Part shown: positions 17,990-30,541 of the stretch, one piece after another
How the letters are laid out: each line of letters begins with the position of its first letter
Numbering within the stretch: position 1 is the first letter of the stretch
DNA from: an uncultured Caulobacteraceae bacterium
GTDB lineage: Bacteria; Pseudomonadota; Alphaproteobacteria; Caulobacterales; Caulobacteraceae
Reading direction: 5' to 3'
Assembly (NCBI GenBank): GCA_903872075.1
Contig: CAIQJF010000016.1
Span: 1 to 48,951, forward strand
Length of the DNA: 48,951 bases
Program-made: the position numbers and the translations under genes
Notes under the pieces: model-generated
The model's input: the letters and a program-made list of their open reading frames with translations, nothing else
Told to the model about the DNA's origin: nothing
Databases searched by the model: none

Positions 17990-19468
17990 ATGACATTCAA
18001 GGTTTTTGCTCCTCAGACCAAGGAATTGAAGCCCCGGATCGTGGTCTTCGGCGTCGGCGGCGCGGGCGGCAACGCCGTGAACAATATGATCGAGGCCGGG
18101 CTCGAAGGTGTCGAGTTCGTCGTCGCCAACACCGACTCCCAACAACTCGCCTTCTCCAAGACTGACCGCCGCATTCAACTCGGCGTCAACGTGACCCAGG
18201 GCCTTGGGGCCGGGGCTCACCCTGAGGTCGGCATGTCCGCCGCCGAGGAATCCGCGGCCGAGATCGGCGAATATCTCGATGGCGCCCACATGGTGTTCAT
18301 CACCGCCGGCATGGGCGGCGGCACCGGCACCGGCGCGGGGCCGATCATCGCCAAGTGCGCCCGTGAGCGCGGCATCCTCACCGTCGGTGTGGTGACCAAG
18401 CCGTTCCATTTCGAGGGCCGTCACCGCATGCGCCTGGCGGACGCGGGCATCGCCGAACTGCAACGCTACGTCGACACCCTCATCGTCATTCCCAACCAGA
18501 ACCTGTTCCGGGTGGCGAATGAGCGCACGACTTTCTCCCAGGCCTTCGGCATGGCCGATCAGGTGCTGCACTCCGGCGTGCGCTCGATCACCGACCTCAT
18601 GGTCCTGCCCGGCCTGATCAACCTCGATTTCGCCGACGTCCGCACCGTCATGACCGAAATGGGCAAGGCGATGATGGGCACCGGCGAGGCCAGCGGCGAA
18701 GGCCGCGCCCTGATGGCCGCCGAGAACGCCATCCAGAACCCGCTGCTCGACGAAGTCACCCTCAAGGGCGCAAAGGCCGTTCTGGTCAACATCACCGGCG
18801 GCCTCGACATGACCCTGCTTGAGGTCGACGAAGCGGCCAACGCCATCTCCGGTCAGGTCGACCCCGACGCCAACATCATCTTCGGCGCGGCCTTCGACCC
18901 CAGCCTCGAAGGTGTTGTCCGGGTGTCGGTGGTGGCAACCGGCATGGACGGCGCCTCGATCGCGGCGATCGAGTCCTACGAAGACACCCGCGCGCGTAAG
19001 GCCCCGGCCCCCGCGCCGGTCCTGGAGCGCGAACCTGAACCCACGCTGGTGGGCGTTCCTGAACCGATGACGTTGCACGCGATTGAGGCGACGCAGGAGC
19101 AGTCGGAACCGGCGATTCAGGTCGCCGCCAGAACGGACGAGCCTCAGGCGGGCCTCCTGTTTGACGCGCCGATCGCCCCGCGCCCGGTCCCCGCGCCCGT
19201 GGCCGCCGCGCCGGTCAAGCGAATCGTCGACCCCCTGGCTGCCGAACCCGAGGACGAGCCCCTGTTCGCGCCGCCCATGTACCAGGACGACCGGCGTCAG
19301 AAGGCGGGCTTCCTCAGCCTCTTCGGTCGCGGTCGCCAGGCGTCGCGTCCGACGGCCGGCCGCAGCGGCGGCGGCGCTCAGCCCGCCTTGGAGCCTCTTG
19401 ACGATCATGAGATCGAAGGCGCCGAGGAACTTGAGATTCCGTCCTTCCTGAGGCGCCTGGCGAACTGA
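17990..19468 (+). CDS. ftsZ: Cell division GTPase FtsZ
   Basis: FtsZ is the tubulin-like GTPase that forms the division ring. The 492-residue product has the GTPase core with [18 protein letters not shown] near residue 20, NTDSQQL, and the tubulin signature [13 protein letters not shown] near residue 105. The core ends near residue 325. An unusually long Pro/Ala/Glu-rich linker (about 328-480) follows, then the conserved tail [11 protein letters not shown] (482-492) that binds FtsA. A long linker is a known trait of Caulobacter-type FtsZ. GGAGG at 17973-17977 precedes the ATG. It is preceded by its own regulatory region, so it can be transcribed apart from the upstream cluster. Confidence 0.98.
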   Translation: MTFKVFAPQTKELKPRIVVFGVGGAGGNAVNNMIEAGLEGVEFVVANTDSQQLAFSKTDRRIQLGVNVTQGLGAGAHPEVGMSAAEESAAEIGEYLDGAHMVFITAGMGGGTGTGAGPIIAKCARERGILTVGVVTKPFHFEGRHRMRLADAGIAELQRYVDTLIVIPNQNLFRVANERTTFSQAFGMADQVLHSGVRSITDLMVLPGLINLDFADVRTVMTEMGKAMMGTGEASGEGRALMAAENAIQNPLLDEVTLKGAKAVLVNITGGLDMTLLEVDEAANAISGQVDPDANIIFGAAFDPSLEGVVRVSVVATGMDGASIAAIESYEDTRARKAPAPAPVLEREPEPTLVGVPEPMTLHAIEATQEQSEPAIQVAARTDEPQAGLLFDAPIAPRPVPAPVAAAPVKRIVDPLAAEPEDEPLFAPPMYQDDRRQKAGFLSLFGRGRQASRPTAGRSGGGAQPALEPLDDHEIEGAEELEIPSFLRRLAN

Positions 19469-19528
19469 CCCGCCCTTCTTGCCTCGGCCGGCCGGGCGTG
19501 CTGTCCGGTTGGCGCGGCAACCTGGGAA

Positions 19529-19550
19529 TTGACATACTATTCAATAGATT
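19529..19550 (+). promoter_or_regulatory. Possible lpxC promoter
   Basis: TTGACA (19529-19534) is a perfect -35 hexamer in an AT-rich patch of the 206-base gap between ftsZ and lpxC. A weak -10-like TAGATT (19545-19550) follows after 10 bases, which is short for the standard spacing but near the shorter spacing reported for Caulobacter housekeeping promoters. CTATT/AATAG (19537-19547) is a small palindrome overlapping the spacer. The assignment is tentative. Confidence 0.3.
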
Positions 19551-19674
19551 GTCGCGCGACACAGATCGAAACAGGAGTTGTGTTGCGGCGTCGGTCCGCA
19601 GGCCCTAACTGCCGATTGAAGGTAGATTTGGCGGCGCTGACGGAGCGTTGGCTCGCCACGACAGGAGTCCGGGT

Positions 19675-20565
19675 TTGACCTTGCATCTGCAGCACACCCT
19701 TGGCGGTCAGGTCACGTTCTCGGGGGTGGGGGTCCATAGTGGTCAGGTCGTGACCGTGACGCTCTCGCCGGCGCCGGCCGGGTCAGGGATCGTGTTCCTC
19801 CGCACCGACATCGTGGCGACCGACCCCCGAATTCCCGCCCAGGCCGCACATGTCGTTGAGACCCGGTTGGGAACGGTCATCGGCAACGCCGCCGGCGTTC
19901 GTGTCTCCACCATCGAACATCTGATGGCGGCGTTCTGCGCGCTCGGCGTGGACAACGCCCTGGTGTCCCTCGATGGACCCGAGACGCCGATCATGGACGG
20001 CTCATGCGAGCCCTTCGTGCGCATGATCGATAAGGCCGGCCGGCGCCCGCAGCATGCGCCGCGGGCCTTTCTAGAGATTCTCGAACCGATCGCCGTGTCC
20101 ACCGACGACAAGCAGGCCGCGCTTCTTCCCGCCGACCGGTTCGAAGTGGCTTTTGAAATCCTGTTCGACGCGCCGGCGATCGGACGGCAAGTGGTCGACG
20201 CCGCGATCGACGAAGCGGTCTTCCGTCGGGACTTCGCCGATAGCCGCACCTTCGGCTTCGCCCATGAAGTTGAGGCCTTGCGGTCGGCGGGCCTGGCTCG
20301 CGGCGGGTCCCTGGATAATGTCGTGGTGATCGACGGGGGGGATATCCTCAACCCCGACGGCCTTCGGCGGACGGACGAGTTCGTGCGCCACAAGGTCCTG
20401 GACGCGATCGGCGATCTCTATCTGCTCGGCGGACCGATTCTGGGCCGTTATGAGGGGCGCTACTCAGGTCACGCCTTGAACAACGCCCTGGCGCGCGAGG
20501 TTCTGGCGCGTCCGGCCGCCTGGCGGTGGACGGAAGCTCCCGAGGTCCTCGCCCGCGCGGTCTGA
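19675..20565 (+). CDS. lpxC: UDP-3-O-acyl-GlcNAc deacetylase LpxC
   Basis: LpxC is the zinc enzyme for the committed step of lipid A synthesis. Zinc and catalytic blocks are all present: EHLMAAFCALGVDN (His82), DGSCEPFV, RTFGFAHEVEAL, and HKVLDAIGDLYLLG with the second zinc His and Asp. SGHALNNALAREV carries the catalytic His. The start is taken as TTG 19675 because AGGAG (19663-19667) sits seven bases before it and the product then matches the usual family N-terminus (296 residues). A TTG at 19648 would add nine residues. The gene follows ftsZ, as in many proteobacteria. Confidence 0.94.
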   Translation: MTLHLQHTLGGQVTFSGVGVHSGQVVTVTLSPAPAGSGIVFLRTDIVATDPRIPAQAAHVVETRLGTVIGNAAGVRVSTIEHLMAAFCALGVDNALVSLDGPETPIMDGSCEPFVRMIDKAGRRPQHAPRAFLEILEPIAVSTDDKQAALLPADRFEVAFEILFDAPAIGRQVVDAAIDEAVFRRDFADSRTFGFAHEVEALRSAGLARGGSLDNVVVIDGGDILNPDGLRRTDEFVRHKVLDAIGDLYLLGGPILGRYEGRYSGHALNNALAREVLARPAAWRWTEAPEVLARAV

Positions 20566-20644
20566 TGATTGGCGCGCCGGAACCGGTGGTGTAGAAGCCA
20601 CGGAAATGGCGCGGGGCGCGCTTTACGTTTTGAGGTATCCCTTC

Positions 20645-21625
20645 GTGCTGTCCACACCCCGGACTCGAGGCGCCATCGCGCTGGCGCTCGTCGCCGCCAT
20701 CGCCGTGACAGGCTGCTCCACGTTCAAAAAGAAGAAGCCGACCCTCGCCTATGAGGAGCGTCCGGTGGAGTTGCTGTTCTCGGTGGGCGCCTCGAACCTC
20801 GATCACCATCAGTGGAACGACGCGGTGAACTATTTCCGCGAAGTGGAGCGTCAGCACCCCTATTCGGAGTGGTCGCGGCGGGCGATTCTGATGACCGCCT
20901 ACGCCCACTACGAGGCCAATGACTATGCCGAGGCGATCGCCGACGCCGAGCGTTTCATCACCCTCTATCCGGGCAACGCCGCGACCCCTTACGCCTACTA
21001 TCTGAAATCCATCTGCTACTTTGAGCAGATCGTCGACGTGGGCCGCGATCAGGCCTCCACGGAGCAGGCTCAGGTCTCGCTTGGCGATGTAATCAAACGC
21101 TATCCCAAGACCGAATTCGCCACGGACGCGCGGCTGAAACTGGACATGGTCATGGACCAGTTGGCCGGCAAGGAAATGACCATCGGCCGGTTCTATCTGC
21201 GCAACGGCGATTCGATTGCCGCCATCGGGCGGTTCCGCACGGTGGTTAACCGCTATCAGACCACGTCTCATGCGCCCGAGGCGCTCTACCGTCTGGTCGA
21301 GGCCTATCTCACGGTCGGCCTGGCAGACGAGGCCCGGAAGAACGGCGCGGTGCTCGGCTTCAACTATCCGGGCGATATCTGGTATCGCGACGCCTACAAC
21401 CTGCTGACCACACGCGGTCTTCGGCCCACGGTGGCCCCGACCGGCACGGGGACGACCCTGCCGCGCCTTCCCTTCCTGCCACACCGCAAGGCCTCGGCCG
21501 TCCTGGCCCCGCCGCCGGCGGAGGACGCCGGCACGGCCGTGGCTGGCGCCAGCGGCAAGGCTGAGGCGGCCAGGGCCGCGCCCAAGAAGAAGAACGACCT
21601 CATCCACGACGTCCTGGGCCTTTGA
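20645..21625 (+). CDS. bamD: Outer-membrane assembly lipoprotein BamD
   Basis: BamD (ComL/YfiO) is a TPR lipoprotein of the BAM complex that inserts beta-barrel proteins into the outer membrane. The GTG at 20645, with TTGAGG upstream, gives a signal peptide of normal size ending in the lipobox AVTGC and a 326-residue protein. An ATG at 20606 would add 13 residues. The mature part has TPR units such as ELLFSVGASNLDHHQWNDAV, YSEWSRRAILMTAYAHYEAN and TPYAYYLKSICYFEQI, plus a conserved ARLKLDMVMDQLAGKEM-type stretch. A Pro/Ala/Lys-rich C-terminal tail extends beyond the usual family end. recN follows after 31 bases. Confidence 0.93.
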   Translation: MLSTPRTRGAIALALVAAIAVTGCSTFKKKKPTLAYEERPVELLFSVGASNLDHHQWNDAVNYFREVERQHPYSEWSRRAILMTAYAHYEANDYAEAIADAERFITLYPGNAATPYAYYLKSICYFEQIVDVGRDQASTEQAQVSLGDVIKRYPKTEFATDARLKLDMVMDQLAGKEMTIGRFYLRNGDSIAAIGRFRTVVNRYQTTSHAPEALYRLVEAYLTVGLADEARKNGAVLGFNYPGDIWYRDAYNLLTTRGLRPTVAPTGTGTTLPRLPFLPHRKASAVLAPPPAEDAGTAVAGASGKAEAARAAPKKKNDLIHDVLGL

Positions 21626-21656
21626 TCGCGGGGGATTTTCCGCCATCCTGCCGGCC

Positions 21657-25449
<3,793 letters not shown>

Positions 25450-25486
25450 GACCTCGGCCGAGACGTGTTGCCTGAGGGGCAGAACC

Positions 25487-27262
25487 ATGAACGCCTGGAA
25501 GGCCATCGCCCTGGCCCTAGCGTGCTGCACTGCGCCATGGATCGCGAACGCGGGCGGCTGCACGATCGCCGTCATCGCCGACCTCAAGGTCACTCTTGAG
25601 GACTCATCGCCGCTCGTGCGCGGCAAGATCGATGGCGCCGACGTCTCGCTGATCGCCGACAGCGGCGCCTTCTACAGTACGCTCTCCGAGGGAACCGTCG
25701 CGCAGTTCAAACTGCCGACTGAATACGGCAATCCCTACATGCTCACCGTTGGTATCGGCGGCACCGAGGCGATCATGCTCACCAAGGTCAAGGTCTTCTC
25801 CCTGGCTGGCCAGTTCCTGAAAAATGTCACATTCACCATCAGCGACAATGAAATGGGGGCTGGGGTCGCGGGCCTGCTCGGCCAGAATGTGTTGGGCTTG
25901 GCGGACGCCGACTACGACCTGGCTCATGGCTCGATCCGGTTGGTACGCCCGAGTGGCTGCGGTGATCGGCCGTTCGTGGTCTGGGATAAGAACAGGGCGT
26001 TCTCGATTATCCCGTTGCAGGCGCAGGACGGTCCGTTCAAGCAGGTTGGCGCCGAGGCGTTCGTCAACGGCAAGCGCATCAAGATCGTGTTCGATACCGG
26101 CGCCTCTACCTCCATTCTTTCGCTGGACGCGGCGCGGCGCGCCGGCGTCGACCCCTCCGCTGCCGGTGTGGTCCCCGGTGGACTTCAGCGCGGCATCGGT
26201 CGCCGAATGATCCAGAGCTGGATCGCGCCGGTCGCCAGTTTCAAGATCGGCGACGAGGAAGTGCACAATACCCGACTGCGGATCGCCCAGATGTCCCTGC
26301 CGGATACGGACATGCTGCTGGGGGCCGACTTCTTTCTGTCGCACAGGGTGTTTGTGTCCAATAGCCAGCGTCGGATCTACTTCACCTACAACGGCGGCCC
26401 GGTCTTCAACCTGACCGCCGCGCCGTTGGCGGACGCCGCGCGGGAGAGGCCGCTGGCGTCGACGCCGGCCATGGCGTCGGATCCAGCCGAACCTGCTGAC
26501 GCGGAAGGCTTCAGCCGCCGGGGCTCGGCTTTCGCGGGCCGCCGCGAATTCGCGCCCGCCATCGCCGATCTGACCCGCGCCACGACCCTTGCGCCCGCGG
26601 AAGCGCGCTACTTCACCCAGCGCGCCGCGATCTACCTCGAAAACGGCGAGCCCGTCCTGGCCATGGCCGACCTCGATCACGCCCTGAAGCTGAAGCCCGA
26701 TGACACCCAGGCCCGGGTGTCACGCGCCGAACTGCGGGTCTCCAGGCGCGAGAACGCGGGAGCCTCGGCCGATCTCGCCGAGGCGGACCGTCTTCTGCCT
26801 AAGGAAGCGGATGTTCGTCTGACCCTGGCCGGCGTCTACGACGCCGCCGACGAGGGGCCCGCGGCGATTGCCCAGTACAGCCTCTGGATCAAGGCCCATC
26901 CGGACGACAACCGCCTCGCCCAGGCGCTCAACGGGCGCTGCTGGGTGCGGGCGCTGTGGAGTATCGACAGCGACAAGGCCGTTGCCGACTGCGACGGGGC
27001 TCTGCGCCGGGACCGAAAGGTCGCCGCCTACTACGATAGCCGCGGTCTGGCGCACCTGCGGCGAGGCGAGAATGACCTGGCTATCTCAGACTACGAGGCG
27101 GCGCTCGCCCTTCGACCGAACGTCGCCTGGTCGCTGTTCGGCCGGGGTATCGCCCGCCTGCGCAAGGGCCAGAAGGCCGAGGGCCAGGCCGATATCCAGG
27201 CCGCCACCGCTCAGGACCCGGGCCTTCCCGCATTCGCCAAGGCCCACGGGCTGGATCACTGA
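25487..27262 (+). CDS. Exported tandem retropepsin-like aspartic protease with TPR repeats
   Basis: A 591-residue protein with an N-terminal signal peptide (about residues 1-22, ending WIANA). Two aspartic protease-like domains follow: the first has ADSGAFYSTL with Asp58-Ser-Gly, the second FDTGASTSIL with Asp203-Thr-Gly. Each is followed by a hydrophobic-Gly stretch resembling the family's second Gly motif (GLLGQNVLGLADADYD; MLLGADFFLSHRVF). From about residue 340 to the end the sequence reads as TPR-like helical repeats (for example RRGSAFAGRREFAPAIADL and YDSRGLAHLRRGENDLAI). Retropepsins normally work as homodimers, so two half-sites in one chain could form an internal dimer. This is inference. 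Substrate and role are unknown. It lies 37 bases after ligA. Confidence 0.85.
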   Translation: MNAWKAIALALACCTAPWIANAGGCTIAVIADLKVTLEDSSPLVRGKIDGADVSLIADSGAFYSTLSEGTVAQFKLPTEYGNPYMLTVGIGGTEAIMLTKVKVFSLAGQFLKNVTFTISDNEMGAGVAGLLGQNVLGLADADYDLAHGSIRLVRPSGCGDRPFVVWDKNRAFSIIPLQAQDGPFKQVGAEAFVNGKRIKIVFDTGASTSILSLDAARRAGVDPSAAGVVPGGLQRGIGRRMIQSWIAPVASFKIGDEEVHNTRLRIAQMSLPDTDMLLGADFFLSHRVFVSNSQRRIYFTYNGGPVFNLTAAPLADAARERPLASTPAMASDPAEPADAEGFSRRGSAFAGRREFAPAIADLTRATTLAPAEARYFTQRAAIYLENGEPVLAMADLDHALKLKPDDTQARVSRAELRVSRRENAGASADLAEADRLLPKEADVRLTLAGVYDAADEGPAAIAQYSLWIKAHPDDNRLAQALNGRCWVRALWSIDSDKAVADCDGALRRDRKVAAYYDSRGLAHLRRGENDLAISDYEAALALRPNVAWSLFGRGIARLRKGQKAEGQADIQAATAQDPGLPAFAKAHGLDH

Positions 27263-27292
27263 CCGCGCCGCGGCGCAGGTCGAGGTCAGACC

Positions 27293-27847
27293 CTATGCGG
27301 ACCGGCCACAATAGCCGGGCGCTGGCCACCCCAGTGCGTTGCGCAGACGGACCCCGCTGGCATGCAGGCTGGTCGACCAGATGTCGCGCAGCGGCGTGAG
27401 GGTCTCCATCTGCCGCAGATCCACGCCGGCCTCCGACAGCCGCGCGGGCAGGTCCTCCAGCCGTTCCACCGCAAGCGGGCGCACTTCGGTTCGCGACACC
27501 CACATGCCGGCGTCGTTGAGGTCTTCAAAAGTTGCGGACGGCAGCGTGTAACGACAGATGCTGGCGCCGCGCAGCCGGTCCAGCCAGGCGGTCTCTATGA
27601 AGGCGACGATTGTCGCGTCTGCGAGCCAATCGCGCCGGTCTTCCGCCGTCGTCCGGTCGGTCGCCCAGATCAGGATGCGCGGACAGTCGCGGGGAAGCAA
27701 ATAGAGAAAGGCGTGGGCCTCATCGATCGCCCAGACGAGCGGGCCGTTGAGCCAATCCAGGCCCGGCGGCCGTTGAGAGGGTATAGCAACGGGACGCGGC
27801 GCGAAGACCGCGATGTGAGGTTCCTCGCTGAAGTGGAACAGCCGCAC
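27293..27847 (-). CDS. Conserved hypothetical protein, DUF6886-like
   Basis: A 184-residue cytosolic protein starting MRLFHFSEEPHIAVFAPRP. Tryptophan- and aspartate-rich blocks are visible, such as LVWAIDEAHAFLYLLPRDCP and ILIWATDRTTAEDRRDWL. The opening resembles proteins described as DUF6886, a family of unknown function. I recognise it only from that N-terminal pattern. There are no membrane segments or signal peptide. Its start lies 9 bases downstream of the aminopeptidase P stop codon on the same strand, so the two are probably co-transcribed. It converges with the upstream protease gene (30-base gap, which contains the palindrome GCGCCGCGGCGC at 27265-27276). Confidence 0.6.
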   Translation of the reverse strand: MRLFHFSEEPHIAVFAPRPVAIPSQRPPGLDWLNGPLVWAIDEAHAFLYLLPRDCPRILIWATDRTTAEDRRDWLADATIVAFIETAWLDRLRGASICRYTLPSATFEDLNDAGMWVSRTEVRPLAVERLEDLPARLSEAGVDLRQMETLTPLRDIWSTSLHASGVRLRNALGWPAPGYCGRSA

Positions 27848-27856
27848 CGTGCCGCG

Positions 27857-29671
27857 TCAGAGAGGCGCGCAGGCCCCCTCCAGCCAGGCGCGGACCTCCG
27901 GCTCCACCTGGGCCCCGACCACCGCCAGCACCCGGGCGTGATAGGCGTTGAGCTGCGCACGCTCCTCGGCGGTCATCAGGGCCGGGTCGATCAGCCGCCG
28001 GTCGATCGGCGCCAGGGTCAGGGTCTCGAAACCCAACATCGGCCGCTCGCCGCCGGCGATCGGGGCGGCTTCGGTGACCACCAGCAGGTTCTCGATACGG
28101 ATCCCGTACTCGCCTTCTTTATAGAAGCCGGGTTCGTTGGAGACGATCATACCCTGGCGCAGGGCCACGGTGTTTGGGGCCTTGGCGATCCGGTGCGGAC
28201 CTTCGTGCACGCCCAGATAGGAGCCCACGCCGTGGCCGGTGCCGTGGTCGTAGTCGAGACCGGCCGACCACAGGGGCAGGCGAGCCAGAACGTCCAGGGC
28301 CGAGCCGGTCGTGCCGGCCGGGAATCGCACCCGGGCCAGGGCGAGATTGCCCTTCAGCACCAGGGTGAAGCGCTCGATCATCTCGGCGCTGGGCTCGCCC
28401 ATGGCCACGGTGCGGGTGACGTCGGTGGTGCCGTCCAGATACTGGCCGCCGGAATCGATCAGCAGCAGCGAACCCGGCACGGTGCGGCGGTTCAGCCGCC
28501 GGGTCGGGTGATAGTGACAGATCGCGCCATTGGCCGTCGCCCCGGCGATCGTGTCGAAGGAGAGGTCCTGCAGGGCGCCGGTGGCTTCGCGGAAGGCCTC
28601 GAGGCGGGTCACCGCCTCCAGTTCGTCTGGAAGCGAGATCTGGCCCTCGGTGGCGACCCAATGCAGGAACCGGGTGAGGGCCGCGCCGTCGCGGGCGTGG
28701 GCCTGGCGCGTGCCCTCAACCTCCACGGCGTTCTTGCAGGCGCGGGGCAGGGTGGTGGGGTCGGATCCCCGGATGACCTCGGCCCCAGCCTCCTTGAGGG
28801 TCTCAAAATACCAGGCCGAAGAGAGGGCCGGGTCCACCAGCACCTTTCGGCCCGAGAGCTCGGCCAGGGCCGCGGGCAGATCCTCCGGCGTCTCCAGCCG
28901 GACGGCGTTGCCCAGCCAGGCCGGCAGCTCAGCGGTGACCTTGTCGGGATCCAGGAACACACGCGCGCTGCCGTCGGCGTTCAGGATCGCCTGGCCCAAC
29001 GGCAGAGGCGTGCGGATCACGTCACCCCCGCGGATATTGAACAGCCAGGCCAAGGAGGCCGGGGCGGTCAGCACCACGGCGTCGGCGCCCAGGCCGGTCA
29101 ACTCGGCGCCGATGCGCGCCCGCTTGGCCGTGGAACCCTCGCCGGCGTAGGCCAGCGGATGGGGCACGATGGGGGCCTTCGGCTGGGCCGGGCGGGTCTG
29201 ACCCCAGGCGGCGTCCAGGGGATTGGCGTCCACGGGCTTCAGGGTCGCGCCGGCCTTTTCGGCCGCCTCGCGCAGGGAGGAGAGCGCGTCGGGGCTGTGC
29301 AGGCGCGGATCGTAGCCGATGGTCCAGCCCGGCTGAGCGGCCTCCTTCAGATAGGCCGGAACGCCGCCCTCCACGAGATCGCGGATCTCGAACAGCGACT
29401 GATCCACCTGGTCGCGCACCTGGATGGTGTAGCGGCCGTCCACGAACACCGCCGCCTTGTCGCGGAACAGCACCGCCGCCCCGGCCGAGCCGGTGAAGCC
29501 GGTGGCCCAGGCCAGGCGGTCGTTGGCGGCCGGCAGATATTCGTTCTGGTGCTCGTCCTCATGCGGAATGAGGAAGCCGTCCAGGGCCTGTTCGGCCATC
29601 TGCTGGCGGATCTTGGGGGTGTGAAGCGCCCCGAAGGACGGATCGGCGGAATCTTCGAAGGACTGGCGCAT
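27857..29671 (-). CDS. pepP: Aminopeptidase P family protein (Xaa-Pro aminopeptidase, M24B)
   Basis: This metallopeptidase is predicted to remove an N-terminal residue preceding proline. The 604-residue product has two creatinase-like N-terminal domains and a C-terminal pita-bread catalytic domain. The metal ligands are in LLIDSGGQYLDGTTDVTRT (two Asp), HGTGHGVGSYLGVHEGP (His) and NEPGFYKEGEYGIRIENLL (two Glu). At about 600 residues it fits the long, eukaryotic-like aminopeptidase P form common in alphaproteobacteria rather than the 440-residue E. coli PepP. There is no signal peptide, so it is cytosolic. It is followed at 9 bases by the DUF6886-like gene. Confidence 0.93.
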   Translation of the reverse strand: MRQSFEDSADPSFGALHTPKIRQQMAEQALDGFLIPHEDEHQNEYLPAANDRLAWATGFTGSAGAAVLFRDKAAVFVDGRYTIQVRDQVDQSLFEIRDLVEGGVPAYLKEAAQPGWTIGYDPRLHSPDALSSLREAAEKAGATLKPVDANPLDAAWGQTRPAQPKAPIVPHPLAYAGEGSTAKRARIGAELTGLGADAVVLTAPASLAWLFNIRGGDVIRTPLPLGQAILNADGSARVFLDPDKVTAELPAWLGNAVRLETPEDLPAALAELSGRKVLVDPALSSAWYFETLKEAGAEVIRGSDPTTLPRACKNAVEVEGTRQAHARDGAALTRFLHWVATEGQISLPDELEAVTRLEAFREATGALQDLSFDTIAGATANGAICHYHPTRRLNRRTVPGSLLLIDSGGQYLDGTTDVTRTVAMGEPSAEMIERFTLVLKGNLALARVRFPAGTTGSALDVLARLPLWSAGLDYDHGTGHGVGSYLGVHEGPHRIAKAPNTVALRQGMIVSNEPGFYKEGEYGIRIENLLVVTEAAPIAGGERPMLGFETLTLAPIDRRLIDPALMTAEERAQLNAYHARVLAVVGAQVEPEVRAWLEGACAPL

Positions 29672-29841
29672 CGCGCGACTATAGCGCGGACTGGGCTCGG
29701 GCCAAGGTCGGCGAGGTCCGCGCGTCCACGCCTCTGGGCGTGCGCCAACCTCAGATCACCCGATTTCACTGGTAAATTGGCGCGCGGCGCGGGAGGCTGG
29801 GCCAATGATTGCGCCGGCGGAACCGGCCCGGGGGGATCGCC

Positions 29842-30516
29842 ATGAAGCGGATCGTATTTTCGGTTCTCGCCGCGATGGCCCTCGCGCCATCCGGCGCTGT
29901 CGCCCTCGGCGCGACAGACCCGCTGCCCATGCTCGACATGTCCCCGGAAGGCATCGCCGACGCCAATCGTGAGGCCGCAGCGATTATAGCGGCCGCGAAG
30001 GCGGAGGACGTGTTCGACGTGGTGCCGCTACGCGGCATCGCGGGGATCATCCTCAGGCACAAGGCGAGTGGGTTCGTCTGCGACTTTGAGCGGCATCAGG
30101 CGCGCAACGCCGTTGTCGTCTACCCAAATCCGGTGCGGGGCGACGAGGTCAGCTGCAGCACGATGACCCTGATCGGAACCAGAACGACAATCATCAGCCG
30201 TGATAGCCGCACTGACGACGTGGCAATCGCCAAAGCGGCGCGCAGCATCCAGGGCAGCAATCCGCGGGCTGTGCCGGCGCCCGAACCGCGCATTCAACAT
30301 TGGTCCGCCGGCTCTGGCGGACTGCCGTCGCCCAAACGCGTCCGTTTCCTCATCGACGATCGGCTGGAGGAAGTGATTCTGGGGCATGTCGACGGCTGGC
30401 TGGTCGAGGACTGGTTCATCGCGCCGCGCGATCTCGCCGAGAGCGATACCATCGACAGTCACTGGTATCAGACGGCAGCGACCGTTCGGGCGAAGAGCGC
30501 CGCCCCGCCCCGCTGA
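29842..30516 (+). CDS. Exported protein of unknown function
   Basis: A 224-residue protein. The start is ATG 29842, preceded by a purine-rich GGGGGA. Residues 1-24 form a signal peptide (MKRIVFSVLAAMALAPSGAVALG), so the protein is predicted to be periplasmic. The mature part has FDVVPLRGIAGIILRHKASG and FVCDFERHQARNAVVVYP with one Cys, then SCSTMTLIGTRTTI with another, which could form a disulfide. I do not recognise a family. It is divergent from aminopeptidase P and convergent with prmA, so no operon gives a clue. Confidence 0.75.
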   Translation: MKRIVFSVLAAMALAPSGAVALGATDPLPMLDMSPEGIADANREAAAIIAAAKAEDVFDVVPLRGIAGIILRHKASGFVCDFERHQARNAVVVYPNPVRGDEVSCSTMTLIGTRTTIISRDSRTDDVAIAKAARSIQGSNPRAVPAPEPRIQHWSAGSGGLPSPKRVRFLIDDRLEEVILGHVDGWLVEDWFIAPRDLAESDTIDSHWYQTAATVRAKSAAPPR

Positions 30517-30525
30517 CCCGCGGCC

Positions 30526-30541
30526 GCGCCCCTAAGGGCGC
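30526..30541. terminator. Hairpin between convergent genes
   Basis: GCGCCC (30526-30531) and GGGCGC (30536-30541) pair perfectly around a CTAA loop. The hairpin lies between the exported protein gene and prmA and overlaps the prmA stop codon. It has no T-run on either strand but could slow or end transcription from both sides. Confidence 0.3.

Noticed and set aside
21626..21656. LexA (SOS) box before recN
   Set aside because: No GTTC-N7-GTTC pattern is visible in the short gap.
27362..29845. Plus-strand open frame of about 800 codons opposite the aminopeptidase P gene
   Set aside because: The minus-strand gene has a full set of metal-ligand motifs; the plus-strand translation is rich in Gly/Gln/Arg/His without domains.
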